DNA of 43,747 nt, from the NCBI GenBank assembly GCA_003427395.1, contig BFEA01000286.1, positions 1,317,757-1,361,503 on the forward strand. The letters run 5' to 3'. This document shows, piece by piece, positions 23,150-33,688 of the stretch (position 1 is its first letter; every line of letters starts with the position of its first letter). The notes beneath the pieces were generated by a model. It did not search any database. It worked only from the letters and a program-made list of their open reading frames with translations, and was not told the origin of the DNA. The position numbers and the translations under genes are program-made. This DNA comes from Chara braunii. Taxonomy: Eukaryota; Streptophyta; Charophyceae; Charales; Characeae.

Positions 23150-23669
23150 GGCATACCCAAGGCGCCCACCAAGCGCGGGGAGTTTTCGCCAAGCGGCGGG
23201 ACAATCGCGGGAGTTTACATTTGTTTGAATGCGCGGCGGGAGTTATCCATCCTTGAAGGCACGGGCGGGAAGCTAGTCATCTCTGTGTTTGTTTCAATTC
23301 CAATTTTAACGTATCTCCCGGAGGACACAAGGGCGGGAATTTTCTGAGGCCGCACGAAAAAGAAGAAAGGTGATTGATGCAAGCCCGCGCAAAATTCATT
23401 GTGGGGCGGCGAGGCGCGATTTGTTCCTGCCAAAACTTTGATTTCACCATTCGACGGAATATTGCAACCACAAGCATTATTCCGCGGGATCAGCCGACTG
23501 CACGGCACTGCAGTCCGAATCGTCGGAAACGGCAGCTGGCCATCGATCGAATGTAAGAATTGCCGCCGCAGAACGAACAGCTAAGAGTTAGGAGGTAGAG
23601 GGAGAAGAGAAGAGAAGAGGAGAAGAAGTTGAAGTGGAACAAGCCAAGGTTGGACAAATAGACGCAAGG
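23150..23669 (+). promoter_or_regulatory. GC-rich promoter-like region and 5' UTR of the NAXD-like exon
   Basis: Several GCGGGA/GGCGGGA boxes lie at 23195-23340, for example GGGCGGGAAT at 23331-23340. Its reverse complement contains ATTCCCGC, a match to the plant E2F consensus WTTSSCSS. The region lacks repeats, unlike its surroundings. A purine-rich stretch (23590-23640) follows, as in many plant 5' UTRs. No TATA box stands out. The transcription start is not determinable by eye. Promoter function is inferred from position and composition. Confidence 0.4.
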
Positions 23670-23757
23670 ATGCTGTGGAGCAGCCTCGAAAGTGTCTTGT
23701 CCGCTATTCGGGCATTTGTTCCACAATTATCCCCAGGGAAACACAAAGGCCAGGCAG
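23670..23757 (+). CDS. NAXD: First coding exon of an NAD(P)H-hydrate dehydratase (NAXD/CARKD)-like gene
   Basis: The ATG at 23670 opens 29 codons ending in FVPQLSPGKHKGQAG, cut after the first base of the last Gly codon by a consensus donor CAG|GTAAGC (23757|23758). The family is known to begin its kinase-like domain with a stretch of the form 'PPL...KHKGQxGKI-GGC-EYTGAPYF', so the match to the HKGQAG block with the right spacing is specific. The enzyme uses ATP or ADP to dehydrate damaged (S)-NAD(P)HX back to NAD(P)H. An in-frame GTG-initiated extension to 23634 exists, but ATG is preferred. I found no exon encoding the next block (KIxVIGGC...) up to the window end, so intron 1 is over 20 kb or the gene is broken. 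Assignment rests on a short peptide. Confidence 0.6.
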
Positions 23758-23953
23758 GTAAGCTCTCTACCGATGTGCAATCGTCTTTTGAAGAGGACAC
23801 TCCCCAACATTGTTGCACCCTCATTTTTAACCTCGCCTCCATTTTCGTCTCCATTCGATATCTTCCATCATCCTCTCCAATGCGGTCATCTCCATTTGAT
23901 ACCTTCTCTCCCTTCTTCTCTTCCAGGTTCCACGCACCTGCTCGTAATTCCAT

Positions 23954-23956
<3 letters not shown>

Positions 23957-23991
<35 letters not shown>
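23957..23991. repeat. (CT)n microsatellite
   Basis: About 17 CT units, in the presumed intron 1 of the NAXD-like gene. Confidence 0.9.
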
Positions 23992-23998
<7 letters not shown>

Positions 23999-24060
23999 AG
24001 ATCGTGCGGGTGAGTGAGCGCGGTCGCCTGTGGGCGGGTGCCCGGGCGGATGATATATAA

Positions 24061-24062
<2 letters not shown>

Positions 24063-24148
<86 letters not shown>
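24063..24148. repeat. (GA)n microsatellite
   Basis: About 42 uninterrupted GA units. With the CT tract at 23957 it forms a potential long hairpin. Confidence 0.95.
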
Positions 24149-24150
<2 letters not shown>

Positions 24151-25343
24151 CGCACAACCTGCAATATAGACGGGTGTTGTTTCACGGCTGGCAACTTCAT
24201 GGACCCCAACTGCAGTAAGCTCCCCAAATAGTGGAGGATTCACCTCGTTCAGCGGTCAATCGGCGATGAACAGATAGACAGAGACTTAATATCCGGTTTG
24301 CGAAGTTTCCATTACTTCCGCTTAGTCGCACCACTGCACCGACTTAGAGGCCGCATAAACAAAAAAAAGAAAGAGAAAAATATCGACGAAGAGAAAGGCA
24401 TCGAGATAACCAGTGTTTTTTTCAGATATTAGCTAAGAGGAAAATGGTTGGCTTTCGGGATCGCCGTTAAATTTGGAATGACACAGAGAAGGTTGGCATG
24501 GTCCCTGCACATTGACGGATGACACACACAAATCGAGAAAAANANGGAAACGGTTTGCAGTTCGCCTTTTTTTTTTTTTTTTTTTTTTTAAGTACAGTAA
24601 ATCATTCTTCCNNNNGTTCAACAGCACGCAACAGTACCTTGCGATAAACTTACCATAAATAAATAAATAAATTATAAAAAAAAAAAAAAACTTATCATCG
24701 TTCGAGTCCTGTTGGATACAATATGGCTCGCGGGTACCGGTGGGGCCGGGCAGGAGTTGTGATCCTACGCTACGCTGTTCCTATCCTTAGCTGGCGGTTT
24801 CTGTAGTCGGGAAAGGTGTATCGAGTTGAGGTAGGCAGCGCGACTAGGCTCGGGATGGTTAGAGATTGGCAGGGATCGCTGCGGAAATCCGCCACATCTG
24901 TCGCGCTGATTTGCGCTGATTTGCGCTGATTTGCGCAGGTGAGATTGGGGTCGACGCAGGCGGAGATCATGGACTCAGGGGTCCGCTTTCTGAGATCATA
25001 GGAAATGTGCCTTGCTTGTCAATCAATCATTTTGCGATCCCTTCTCAGCAGTCCACTTTCTGAGATGCTCACTCACGTAGAGCGCTTTCTGATCGTCCAA
25101 TGGTAGGACTGGACGGATGCACACGTATTGCGCATCCTTGTTCAGTAGTCCGCTTTCTGCGATGCTCATTTGAAGCGCATGATGACATACGTTGAGATCT
25201 CTTCGTTTTAACTGCGTTTTCTCCTTTTTTGATGACAGTCTCATATTACTGTATGTGCCTATATGTTTTCTGTTCTTGGTTAGAAATTTCCGCTTGAGTT
25301 GCGGATACCCACATTTCTTCCGGTGCTGTTTTTGCCACCATAA

Positions 25344-25374
<31 letters not shown>

Positions 25375-25498
25375 TTGCGCGTGCACCGTGGAGATCGTTT
25401 TTCAGATTACTTTTTGACAGTGCTGCCCGGCTCTTTGTCTGTCAACGCCTCGCTCCTTCTACACATTTAGTATCCCATTCCGATGAGCTACCAGGTTC
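24149..25498. other. Non-coding stretch with short repeats
   Basis: No gene is recognised. Isolated Ns are at 24543, 24545 and 24612-24615, beside a poly-T run (24569-24589). A 10-bp unit TTGCGCTGAT is repeated three times around 24902-24936. The phrase TCCGCTTTCTGAGAT (with variants) recurs near 24980, 25052 and 25151. A CT/CG dinucleotide run lies at 25346-25374. Confidence 0.5.
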
Positions 25499-25526
25499 AG
25501 GATACCGCCCCTCTTCGGGGTATCCT
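25499..25526. repeat. Short hairpin AGGATACC...TATCCT
   Basis: AGGATACCGCCCC pairs with GGGGTATCCT across the loop TCTTC. Box-B-like GATCGAAT follows at 25547. The surroundings look tRNA-related but do not fold as a tRNA. Confidence 0.4.
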
Positions 25527-25922
25527 CGCTGACCCGCCAGGGTCGGGATCGAATGCGCCGACGGACGCGTGGCATGGGGAAATGAGTGTGGATGAGATGA
25601 GTAGTGGTATGCGCGGTGCCAAGTGGACCTGCTTGAATGTCTCTTGCCCCTCTGACGTCTCCGACGTGTCGCGTCGTTTTCTTGTTCGTTTCATGTTCAC
25701 TGATCCTCCCTCCGACGTGTCGGTTTCGCAGGCTGCAATATCGAGGCCTAAGATTGTGTGTGAATGAATCGGGACAGATCGCCTGTTGAGATTCATTCAA
25801 AATTTTGGGGGATGGTCAGTAGTGCAACTAGGTCCTAAGGGGCTGATGGGGAAAAAAGCTAACGGGTTGAAGGGACGGATTCTTCGTTCCCGGCCGTCGA
25901 TGTTTCGTAAATACGGGGGCAA

Positions 25923-26007
25923 GGTCCCACTTGCGCAAATTAGGAGATTTCGGCCGTTGATCTTTGCTATCTACGGTCAGTCTCTCTTAATTAGTGCAAG
26001 TGGGACC
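25923..26007. mobile_element. Short MITE-like element, GGTCCCACT termini
   Basis: The left end GGTCCCACTTGCGCAAATTA (25923) is inverted at the right as TAATTAGTGCAAGTGGGACC (ending 26007). The terminal nine bases equal those inside the arms of the larger elements at 28.0 and 28.7 kb. It is 85 bp, has no coding, and would depend on a transposase supplied elsewhere. Confidence 0.6.
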
Positions 26008-26116
26008 TAACCCCGGGTCAAGAGGAAGGGCGTCGCTCCACTACTGTCCACATGCAGAAAAGACAAAAATTACCGCGACTTTGAAAAAAATAAAAAAAAT
26101 AAAAAAATTACCGCGG

Positions 26117-26247
26117 TGCATCTTCCTAGGTTATAGCCGAAGATGCATTCTCATTTTGCACATTTTGGAAGTAGTGTAGCGAGGCCCGAAGAATCTGGGC
26201 ATCCAGGACTTTAGCCTCGGGCCTGGTCGCACTGCTCGCGAAATGTG
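26117..26247. repeat. Inverted repeat, family 2, second locus
   Basis: Imperfect arms 26159-26190 (CACATTTTGGAAGTAGTG...) and 26215-26247 (...GCTCGCGAAATGTG) face each other over a 24-bp spacer. The left arm and its outer flank match the minus strand of 22852-22885. A perfect 9-bp hairpin TGCATCTTC/GAAGATGCA (26117-26147) sits just before. Confidence 0.6.
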
Positions 26248-26269
26248 AAATTGGAGAGTGCGTCTCGGA

Positions 26270-27696
26270 ATAGTGGCTGAAGTTTTTTGTTTTTTTTGGG
26301 GGGAAATACTGGCTGAAGTGTCTTGCCATATTCTGTGTGAAGGTGCACTTCCAATTTCGAGGCCTGATCTCTTCACGGGCGGGGCCCGGCGGAGGGGAAC
26401 TACGGGAGCCAGCGCGTCGGCAGCTGCACCTTGGCGCCGCCGTTCGCGGCGCACGTGCTTGACGGGTGTCGATGTGCGGACCAGCTGGACTTAGGTAGCG
26501 CGGCAAACTCGCACTTGGACTTGCCGGGATGTATGGAATTGCAAATGTGGCCGGATGCATCCAAAAGTCCTAGCCTGAGAGTATGAATCAACAAAAATGT
26601 CAGGGGACCCCGGCCCCAAACCTCAATTTGGTGTATAAGGGACACTGGGCCCGGTTCCCAGCATATGCTGCTCCCCACAAATAGAATGGAGGGACATGGG
26701 AACGCCAAGGAGGGGAGTAGCGAAGGCGGGAGATGAGTTACTGCGTCGTTCCACTACCCCTCAATTACACACATCGCCATTCCAATTCCACCACAAGGCG
26801 AATGCACATTGCTGTAGAACGGCCCAAGGTGCATCCCAGACGTTTTTATTATATTTTTTATTATATTTGGCTTCGAAGTGATCTCGTCGACCCCTCAAAC
26901 CCTCAGTTGCCTATGTGGAAATTATTTATTTATTTTTTTCGTTTTTTTCTTTTCTTTGTTTTGTCCTCATTTCTGTTACGGGCGCTACGGTAGCGCCCGC
27001 CGGGTTGCCCCTTTTTTTTTTTTTTTTTTTTCTTGTCAGAGGTTGCCAGCAGTGCCTGCAGCTTGTCTGCTCTGTTCTTTCGCGTTTTTTTTTAGTTTTC
27101 TTATGTGGGCAGGGGAGGCAAGCCCGGTTTTCCCGGCTTGCAGCTACCGGGCCTGAGCCCCCACCTATGTGAATCCTCCGTTCGTGGTGGTTAAACTCTT
27201 CAATCTACGGCCAGCAGCGAATAGCCCGTCGTAAGTGGCATCCCGGCCTAGCAGCCATCTGCGGCCTGTTTTCATTGCAGCCGTTCTTCTCACGCCTGCG
27301 CGCATCGATCCAGACTCCCTGACAGCATACTTGCGCTGCGACTTCTCTGGATGTATCTGCTGCCAATGAGGGGCAGGTTCCGGTTTTCAAAATGACCTAC
27401 ATAGAGGAGAGGAGCATAATCTCAGTGTGCGTGGCAACGATCGATCTGTGGTGAGGTTCCGCTTTATAGTTCCTGCATTCTCCGTTGTGCACCGTAGATT
27501 ACGAACAGGCCAGAAACGCAGATTGGCTTTCTGCTGCTGCTTTTTCTTCCAGAAACACAAAATTTGCGACGGTTGTCACTCTTTCTTTCCTTTTTATGCT
27601 TTTTTTTTTTTTTTTTTTAATGCTTTTGGAGTTTCTCCTCGTTTCTTTTTCCGTTTGTCTCTTTCTCTTCTCGGTGGTCCGCCGTTTACGTTCGGC
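26270..27696. other. Non-coding stretch, no gene recognised
   Basis: Mixed GC-rich and T-rich sequence with poly-T tracts at 27010-27031 and 27601-27619. Hydrophobic open frames around 26880-27170 follow the T tracts and show no known domain. Confidence 0.4.
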
Positions 27697-27771
27697 NNNN
27701 NNNNNNNNNNNNNNNNNNNNNNNNNNNNNNNNNNNNNNNNNNNNNNNNNNNNNNNNNNNNNNNNNNNNNNN
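27697..27771. other. Assembly gap
   Basis: A run of 75 N next to a T run. Open frames crossing it are meaningless. Confidence 1.
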
Positions 27772-27978
27772 TTTTTTTTTTTTTTTTTCGGCACTCTTTC
27801 CGAAACTTCGCTGCGCGACTGAACTGTCGAAGTGCAAACCCGAGTTCAAACTCCACAATAAGCAGAGGGCTCGTCAGTTCTATGATGTGATGATATCTCA
27901 AGGCCGTCGCCCTTTGCAGCGACGGGTATATATCGCGCGGAATGAACTTCGCCACCTCATTAGGTCGGGATGCCACCC

Positions 27979-28166
27979 GGGGCCAAGTCGGGCCAAGCCG
28001 GGCCAAGTCCCACTAGCAGCTTGGAGTTTCCTCAAAGCCTGAATCTGGACGTGTTTGAGGAGATGTGCCTAAATCGCGTTCAGCTTCCCCTCAAACTCAC
28101 CTCTCCACAAACAGCCTCACATACGGGCGTTAAGGAAACTCAACGCTGCCAGTGGGACTTGGCCCC
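27979..28166. mobile_element. MITE-like element, family 1, copy 1
   Basis: Inverted arms of about 44 bp: the left arm runs from 28000 (GGGCCAAGTCCCACTAGCAG...) and the right arm ends with AGTGGGACTTGGCCCC (28166). The left terminus GGGCCAAGTC is repeated three times (27979-28010). The interior is related to copy 2 (GAATCTGGACGTGT). No coding. Confidence 0.8.
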
Positions 28167-28618
28167 TCTGTGCAATTTACGGTCGTAAGCTTATTTATCT
28201 TTTACTTTTTTTGGAATCTGTGCACTTTACGGAAGAGCAGTGTCACAAAAATAAAACAAAATAGATAATGAAGTGAACCGCCATGGCGCCGGTTAGTACA
28301 TATAGGAGATGTTGCTGCCTCTCGGGTGGGGTTTTCTGGACTGAATCTTTCCGTAATTGTGGTCACAGTCGTCCTTCAAAGTCACTGTTATCGCGAGTAT
28401 ATCTGGTCAGCATAGAGCCTCTGTACATTCATGATGGTAGGAAGTTATGTTCGGGGGAATAACGAAGTAGAGCGGTGATGAATCTTGGGAATCTTTTGGC
28501 GAGTTTTGAAGTACGAGCAGCCCACTACGACCTGAAAAGCCGGCGCCGTTTTGTATTTCTCGTTAAAAAAAGTTGAAGAATTGAACTAATCAACAAAAAT
28601 CACCGCTGACAAACGAGG
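28167..28618. other. Non-coding flank of LINE C
   Basis: No gene or repeat is recognised between MITE copy 1 and the target-site duplication of LINE C. Confidence 0.5.
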
Positions 28619-28633
28619 TAAACATATAGTCTT
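28619..28633. repeat. Target-site duplication of LINE C, left copy
   Basis: TAAACATATAGTCTT, identical to 37107-37121. Confidence 0.92.
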
Positions 28634-28704
28634 TTTTTTTTCTTTTTTTTTTCCTTTCAATTTCAGAATGAACACAAGAGGCCAGGGTCCTCACAGTCTA
28701 CCCG

Positions 28705-28870
28705 GGGGCCAGGTCCCACTAGCAGCGTTGAGTTTCCTCAACGCCTGAATCTGGACGTGTCTGTGGATATGTGTAGAACTCGCGTTGAGTTTTCTCATCC
28801 GCACATCTCCACGAACGTGTCCAGATTCAGGCGTTGAGGAAACTCAACCCTGCTAGTGGGACCTGGCCCC
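28705..28870. mobile_element. MITE-like element, family 1, copy 2 (in LINE C 3' region)
   Basis: A 166-bp foldback. The left arm from 28705 begins GGGGCCAGGTCCCACTAGCA and the right arm ends with its exact complement at 28870. About 54 bp of each arm pair with one clear mismatch. The loop is about 58 bp. No coding. Confidence 0.9.
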
Positions 28871-29043
28871 GGGACCGAGGTCTCACTAGCAAAGAGGATC
28901 AGAAAGAATGCCTGAATATGGATGTGTTTTATGCAGAGATGCAGAAAAGCAGTTCAATCTCGATTTCCTTCACCGCTCTACAAACAAGTCCAGATTCAGG
29001 CGTTCGATCCGATCCTCTTTGCTAATGGGACCACGCCCAGGGG
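28871..29043. mobile_element. MITE-like element, family 1, copy 3 (diverged, tandem to copy 2)
   Basis: It starts immediately after copy 2. Arms: left CACTAGCAAAGAGGATC (near 28884-28900), right GATCCTCTTTGCTAATGGGACC (near 29011-29032), plus the shared interior word GAATATGGATGTGTT/ACAAGTCCAGATTC. The outer ends are more eroded than in copy 2. Confidence 0.75.
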
Positions 29044-29274
29044 AGCAGTAACTTCTGGGAGCATTACCCAGTTTTGCTTACGGGGGAAGCCCGCCAGAGG
29101 AACATTCCTCTGATAAACGCTCAACGATTAGTTCAGAGACAAGCCTAGACGTTGCCCCTAACTCGGGGTAGTGGAACTCCCAGATTCCGTAGTAACCGTG
29201 GCACTCCCTCCAGCCCCAACTTCCCTCTTTCTACTGCCCTCCTACTGCGGAGGTTGAACCGAGTGCCCAGGTAT
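29044..29274 (-). other. LINE C 3' UTR remainder
   Basis: Non-coding sequence between the ORF2 stop and the inserted MITEs. Confidence 0.7.
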
Positions 29275-32200
29275 TTAGGACTCACTGGAAAGCAACCATG
29301 AATCCAAAATCAGCTTACCGTCACCGTCTTCCACCCTTGCCAACTTATCCTGACAGGTCCATGTCTCTTCAAACCAAGACAGTCCACTGCCCCTCTGCTG
29401 ATTATACGTAACTTTGCGTCTCCAGTTGATCTTCACTGTTCTCCGGATATGCATCTCAACTGATGCTTTGATAGATTTATCCGAGATAAAACGCCCTTCG
29501 AAGGCATTTCTATTCCTGACCTCCCACACTACCAGAAATAGACAGGCTCTGAGGGCTTGGGCCACATAGCCCCATCCTTTGTCCAAAGCCAAACCCTCCG
29601 GGACACCCCCAAAAAGTATCCATCTGTCACTCCAGTCGAATATAGGCCCGCTGATACGAGCCCATTGACTTCTCCACCAGTCCCAAATTCTTAATGACAG
29701 CGGACAAAATTACCACAGGTGGATAGTGGACTCGAAAGGCCACTTACACCTGGAGCATTGGATCTGGATTTCCATACCTTGTGTTGCAAGCCACACCGCT
29801 AAGGGGGTGGCGAGCAGCGATAACAGCCACAGGAGTGCTGCGGCTCTGGCCATTGGATTTTTTTGAAGCTGTGCCCAACACTGTTGTAGTTCCATACTGA
29901 TGGTATCTGTCTCTGAGGGGTAGACCTGTGACCATCTTGAGATTGCTACTGCCATGGGTGAGCGACTTGAGCGAAGCAGGCCATATCCCCCGGCAGAGTT
30001 GTAGTCTGTTAACCAAGCACCTTCGGGGAATTTTCTGATCCTCGCCACAACCAAAGCTTAGGGTCTTAGCGCAGGGTCCTTACTGGGACTTCAGCTGCCC
30101 AGGTCACACAGGTCCAGGTACCATCTTCCTTGCATTCTTCCCAAACTCGAACTTGTTGCAGAACTCCAAGTGGTCTGTGATTTCTCGAGTTAGAGTTCGA
30201 GTCGGAGTCTGAGTCTTCATCTGTGTTGCAGCATATCAGTATCTCCGTCCCAGGACATCTTTCCCATGCTTGGAATCTTCTGGTGCCATCTGCTTCGGTG
30301 GCTAGGAGTTTCCACAGTAGCGCTGGGTTCTCCGTGTCTTCTTGGTTCAAGTGAGATGCAGCAAACCAGGTCCCCGGAGGGGGGGTTCCTTCAGAACTGA
30401 GAAGGAACTTCCACTCCGGGGGGATAGCGGCCCTCAATTGGGCCGGTCTTTCTTGTACCTTACCCAACCTTCCCAGCTTGCTACCCAGTTTTGTTGTGTT
30501 CCACTGACCGGTTAAATCGTTCCATAAGCCGGCCACTAGTAGTACCTCTCTTTCAATCCAAGCCCTGCCGAAGGCCTCCGGGGAGGTACTTGCTGCAAAA
30601 GGTGTACCTTTGTTGCTCAGAATAGCAGGATTGTCAAATAAAGGTTGCATAAGGACTTCTTCCCGTGTAACGGGGGGAACCCATTGCCGTGGTCCCACCT
30701 TCTTCCAAGCATTCAAAACGTCTCTCCAAAATAGGGAGGGAGTGTGTCTTCTGAGGAACGAATCGAGCATGCAACAAGTCCACACGTCCCGCAGTCTTGG
30801 GATGTGCCAGTTCTTAGCAAGAATCATTTCTGCCAATAATATCCAATGCTTGTCCTTGGTGCTTGAGATGGCTTTCACAAGCCACTTGACCAGCAATGCT
30901 GTGTTTTGCTTGGCCGGATCTAGCATCCCTAGACCGCCCTCTTCCCGAGGGTAGCAGATCAGATCCCAAGCCACCTTCGTGATGAAACCTTTCTCCTGCT
31001 TACCAAATGGTTTCCACAGGAACTTTGCGGCTACTTGTCTAACTATCTGACTTACCTGCTTCCCTAATGCTCTAACTGTACCAACGTACCATAATAATGC
31101 AAAGAGGGCTACATTAGTCACGAGTGCTCTACCAAACAAGGAAAGATGCTTAGCCGGACCCCATGCTGCAATCCTCTTAATCACCTTCTGCTGAATGAGG
31201 TCATCTTGCACTTACGCACATCTGCCCAAGGTTACCAATGCCCCGAGGTATCTTTCTGATTCTCCATTGGGGACCCTCTTCATGCCCCAGTCCACTGATA
31301 ATGCGTAGTTGTCTGGGAGAAAAAAGATAGACTTGGACCAGTTCACCGCCGCTTCTGAGAGGTTGGCGTACTCAGTCAGGCAGGATTTCAGTGCGTGAAG
31401 AGAGTCTGCTGTATTTTCTGAGATGGCCATAAGGTCATCTGCCAGCGCCTTGACCCGACAGTCAGTGTGTTGTACTGGAAGGCCGCAATACTGCGGGTGC
31501 TGTTTGATGTTGCACTCTAAAACTTCTAGCTGAATTACAAACAAGAGCGGTGCGAGGGGACAACCTTGTCTCAGGGACCTGGTGTGCTTGTCTCACGGAT
31601 CTGGTGAGGGAAAATTGGGGAGAAATATAACCATTGACAGTGATGGCCGCTGTGGAGAAAGCATACAAAACACAAACCCAGCGACAGAAATTTGGACCAA
31701 ATTGAAGAATCTTCAGCAAGGTGTGCACATAGGCCCAGTTCACCCTGTCGTAAGCTTTTTCCAAATCCAGCGAAAAGACTGCAAAATCCAGGTTCTCCTG
31801 ATGGATCCACTCTAATGCCTCAATTGCAGTTACTACATTGTCAAATATAGATTTGCCCTGTACAAAGGCTGCTTGATCGCATCCTACCAAATCTGGTAGA
31901 TATCTACCTAGCCTCCTAGCCAACAATTTAGCTAGGATCTTATATGATACATTTAGAAGAGAGATTGGACGCCAATTTCTAATTCCCGCCTTATCTCCTT
32001 TCTTGTACATGATGGAGATAACCCCATGAACCATTCCTCTTGATAGCTGTCCACCAGTGAGGGTGTCATTCTAGATCTGTGCTAAGTGTGGGAATAGCAC
32101 CTTGCCGTGTTGTAGGTAGAACTCCACCGGGAGGCCATCGTCCCCCGGTGATTTTCCTCTTGCCATGCTCTTGGTGGTCTGTTCTATCTCCTCGACTGTA

Positions 32201-33591
32201 ACCGGCCTATCTACATCTAGCCTGCCAGGGCGGGAAAGGCGTACTATGATGTTATCCCAGTGTGTAGAGCCAAGTGATAGATCGGCACTCGATGATTCTC
32301 CCAACCTGCATGATGTAAGGATATCCTTAAAGTATATGGCTGCATAGGAGCACATAGTACTTGAGGTAGTCGCTGGGCGGGCTTGGGGGACAAACGGGTG
32401 ACTGAGTTGCTTCATCAACTGTGCCGCCCGTCTGGGTAACAGGCGCTGGAAGGATTCTTGCGACATTCGGTCATAAACCGAAATGCCTTTGACAGTCAGA
32501 CGTTCTGTCCATTCATCAGATTGTTTTTGTTGTAGATCTTCCCACTTAGCGAGCAACCTTATCCTTTTCGAGGCCCAAACTGATGTTGACACTGGGTGGG
32601 TCTTCATACGGTCTTCCACCCACTGAAGATCTTTCAAGATAGCCTGTTCTTCTTTGTTTTGTTTAGCTGCCAAAATCCTGGAAAAGATGCTGAGAAAATT
32701 CCCTTCAATTGCAGTCCTTGTGTCCCACCATTCACATGCCGATTGGAAGAATTCCTGGGCTAATGGCCATTTGGTGAAAAAAGACTCTACCCAGGCCGCA
32801 AGGCATGGGTCCTTGAGGTTCTGCACATTCAGTCTGAAGAAACCGCTCCCCCTGTCGATTAGATCGGTCATCTGCAGTGAGAGTTTCACTGGGTAGTGAT
32901 CTGACATAGGATGCCTTATCACTTCCACGTTCAAAACTGCCGCCCACCAAGATGGGCCGAGTAGCCCGTAATCTAAGCGTCTGAGCACTCCGGCTGCGAT
33001 GCCTTCCTTAGCTGGGGAGCCCCAGGTGTAGCCCTGGTCCGAGGGGTACATTAGTCTGTAGGCATCACAAAGGTCTAGTTCTGTCATATAGTCTACCAGT
33101 GCCAAGACATCCGGAGAATAGTGGGATCCGGTCATGGTGTCATCGAAAGAACAATTCCAATTGGCAATGACCATCAGGTTGTCAACATCCGGGTCATGGG
33201 TAATCAGATCTTCGAAAAACCGTTTACGCTCAAATCTGTCCACTGGGGCGTAAACTGTCATTATTGCCCAATTTGTACCAAAGGCGGAAAATTTGATCCA
33301 TGCCCACCATCCCCAGAGGTCTATGCTGTGGTCTATGATTTCGATTGGAAGATCCCGATGCATGAGGATTGCTACCCCGCCTCTAGTGCCCACAGCTGGC
33401 GACCATAATTGTGGTCCATCCCACCATAAGCCAAGATCCACAATTTTCTGTTCATCTAACTTTGTTTCCTGGATGCAGGCTATCTGAATACGGTTTTTGT
33501 GAAGCCATGATTTCAATCTTGCTCGTTTGCCCTTCCTCGAAGTGTCTCCCAGACCCCGTAGGTTCCAGGAGGCGATGCTGCATCTATCCAT
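29275..33591 (-). pseudogene. LINE C ORF2: endonuclease, reverse transcriptase, CCHC finger
   Basis: The ATG at 33591 gives MDRCSIASWNLRGLGD. Endonuclease marks: IACIQETKL, GGVAILMH, TVYAPV and SDHYPV, but the usual GD(F/W)N reads ANWN, so a catalytic Asp is missing. RT marks: DGLPVEFY, WRPISLLN, DLEKAYDRVNW, RQ-GCPLAPLLFV (interrupted), LADDL, NWSKS, YLGA. The C-terminal finger CSRC...HLW*FC carries a TAA. Lesions: a TAG at 32071, a 22-bp tandem duplication at about 31570-31613 that breaks RT motif B, a TAA at 31212, a frameshift near 30060, and a TAA at 29710. The protein ends at 29275 with WLLSSES. Homology with LINE B runs to the very end. Confidence 0.93.
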
Positions 33592-33688
33592 TCATCTTAC
33601 CTTTTTGTCCCCTTAATTGGATGGCGGAAGCGGTGGGCTGACCGTTGGGATCCGAGTGTGACTGCCCCGGTCTTGAGATTTGGCTTCC

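Noticed and set aside
25470-25560. Minus-strand box-B-like then box-A-like order, again suggesting a permuted tRNA
   Set aside because: The T-stem around TTCGATC does not pair. The hairpin between them is a simple inverted repeat.
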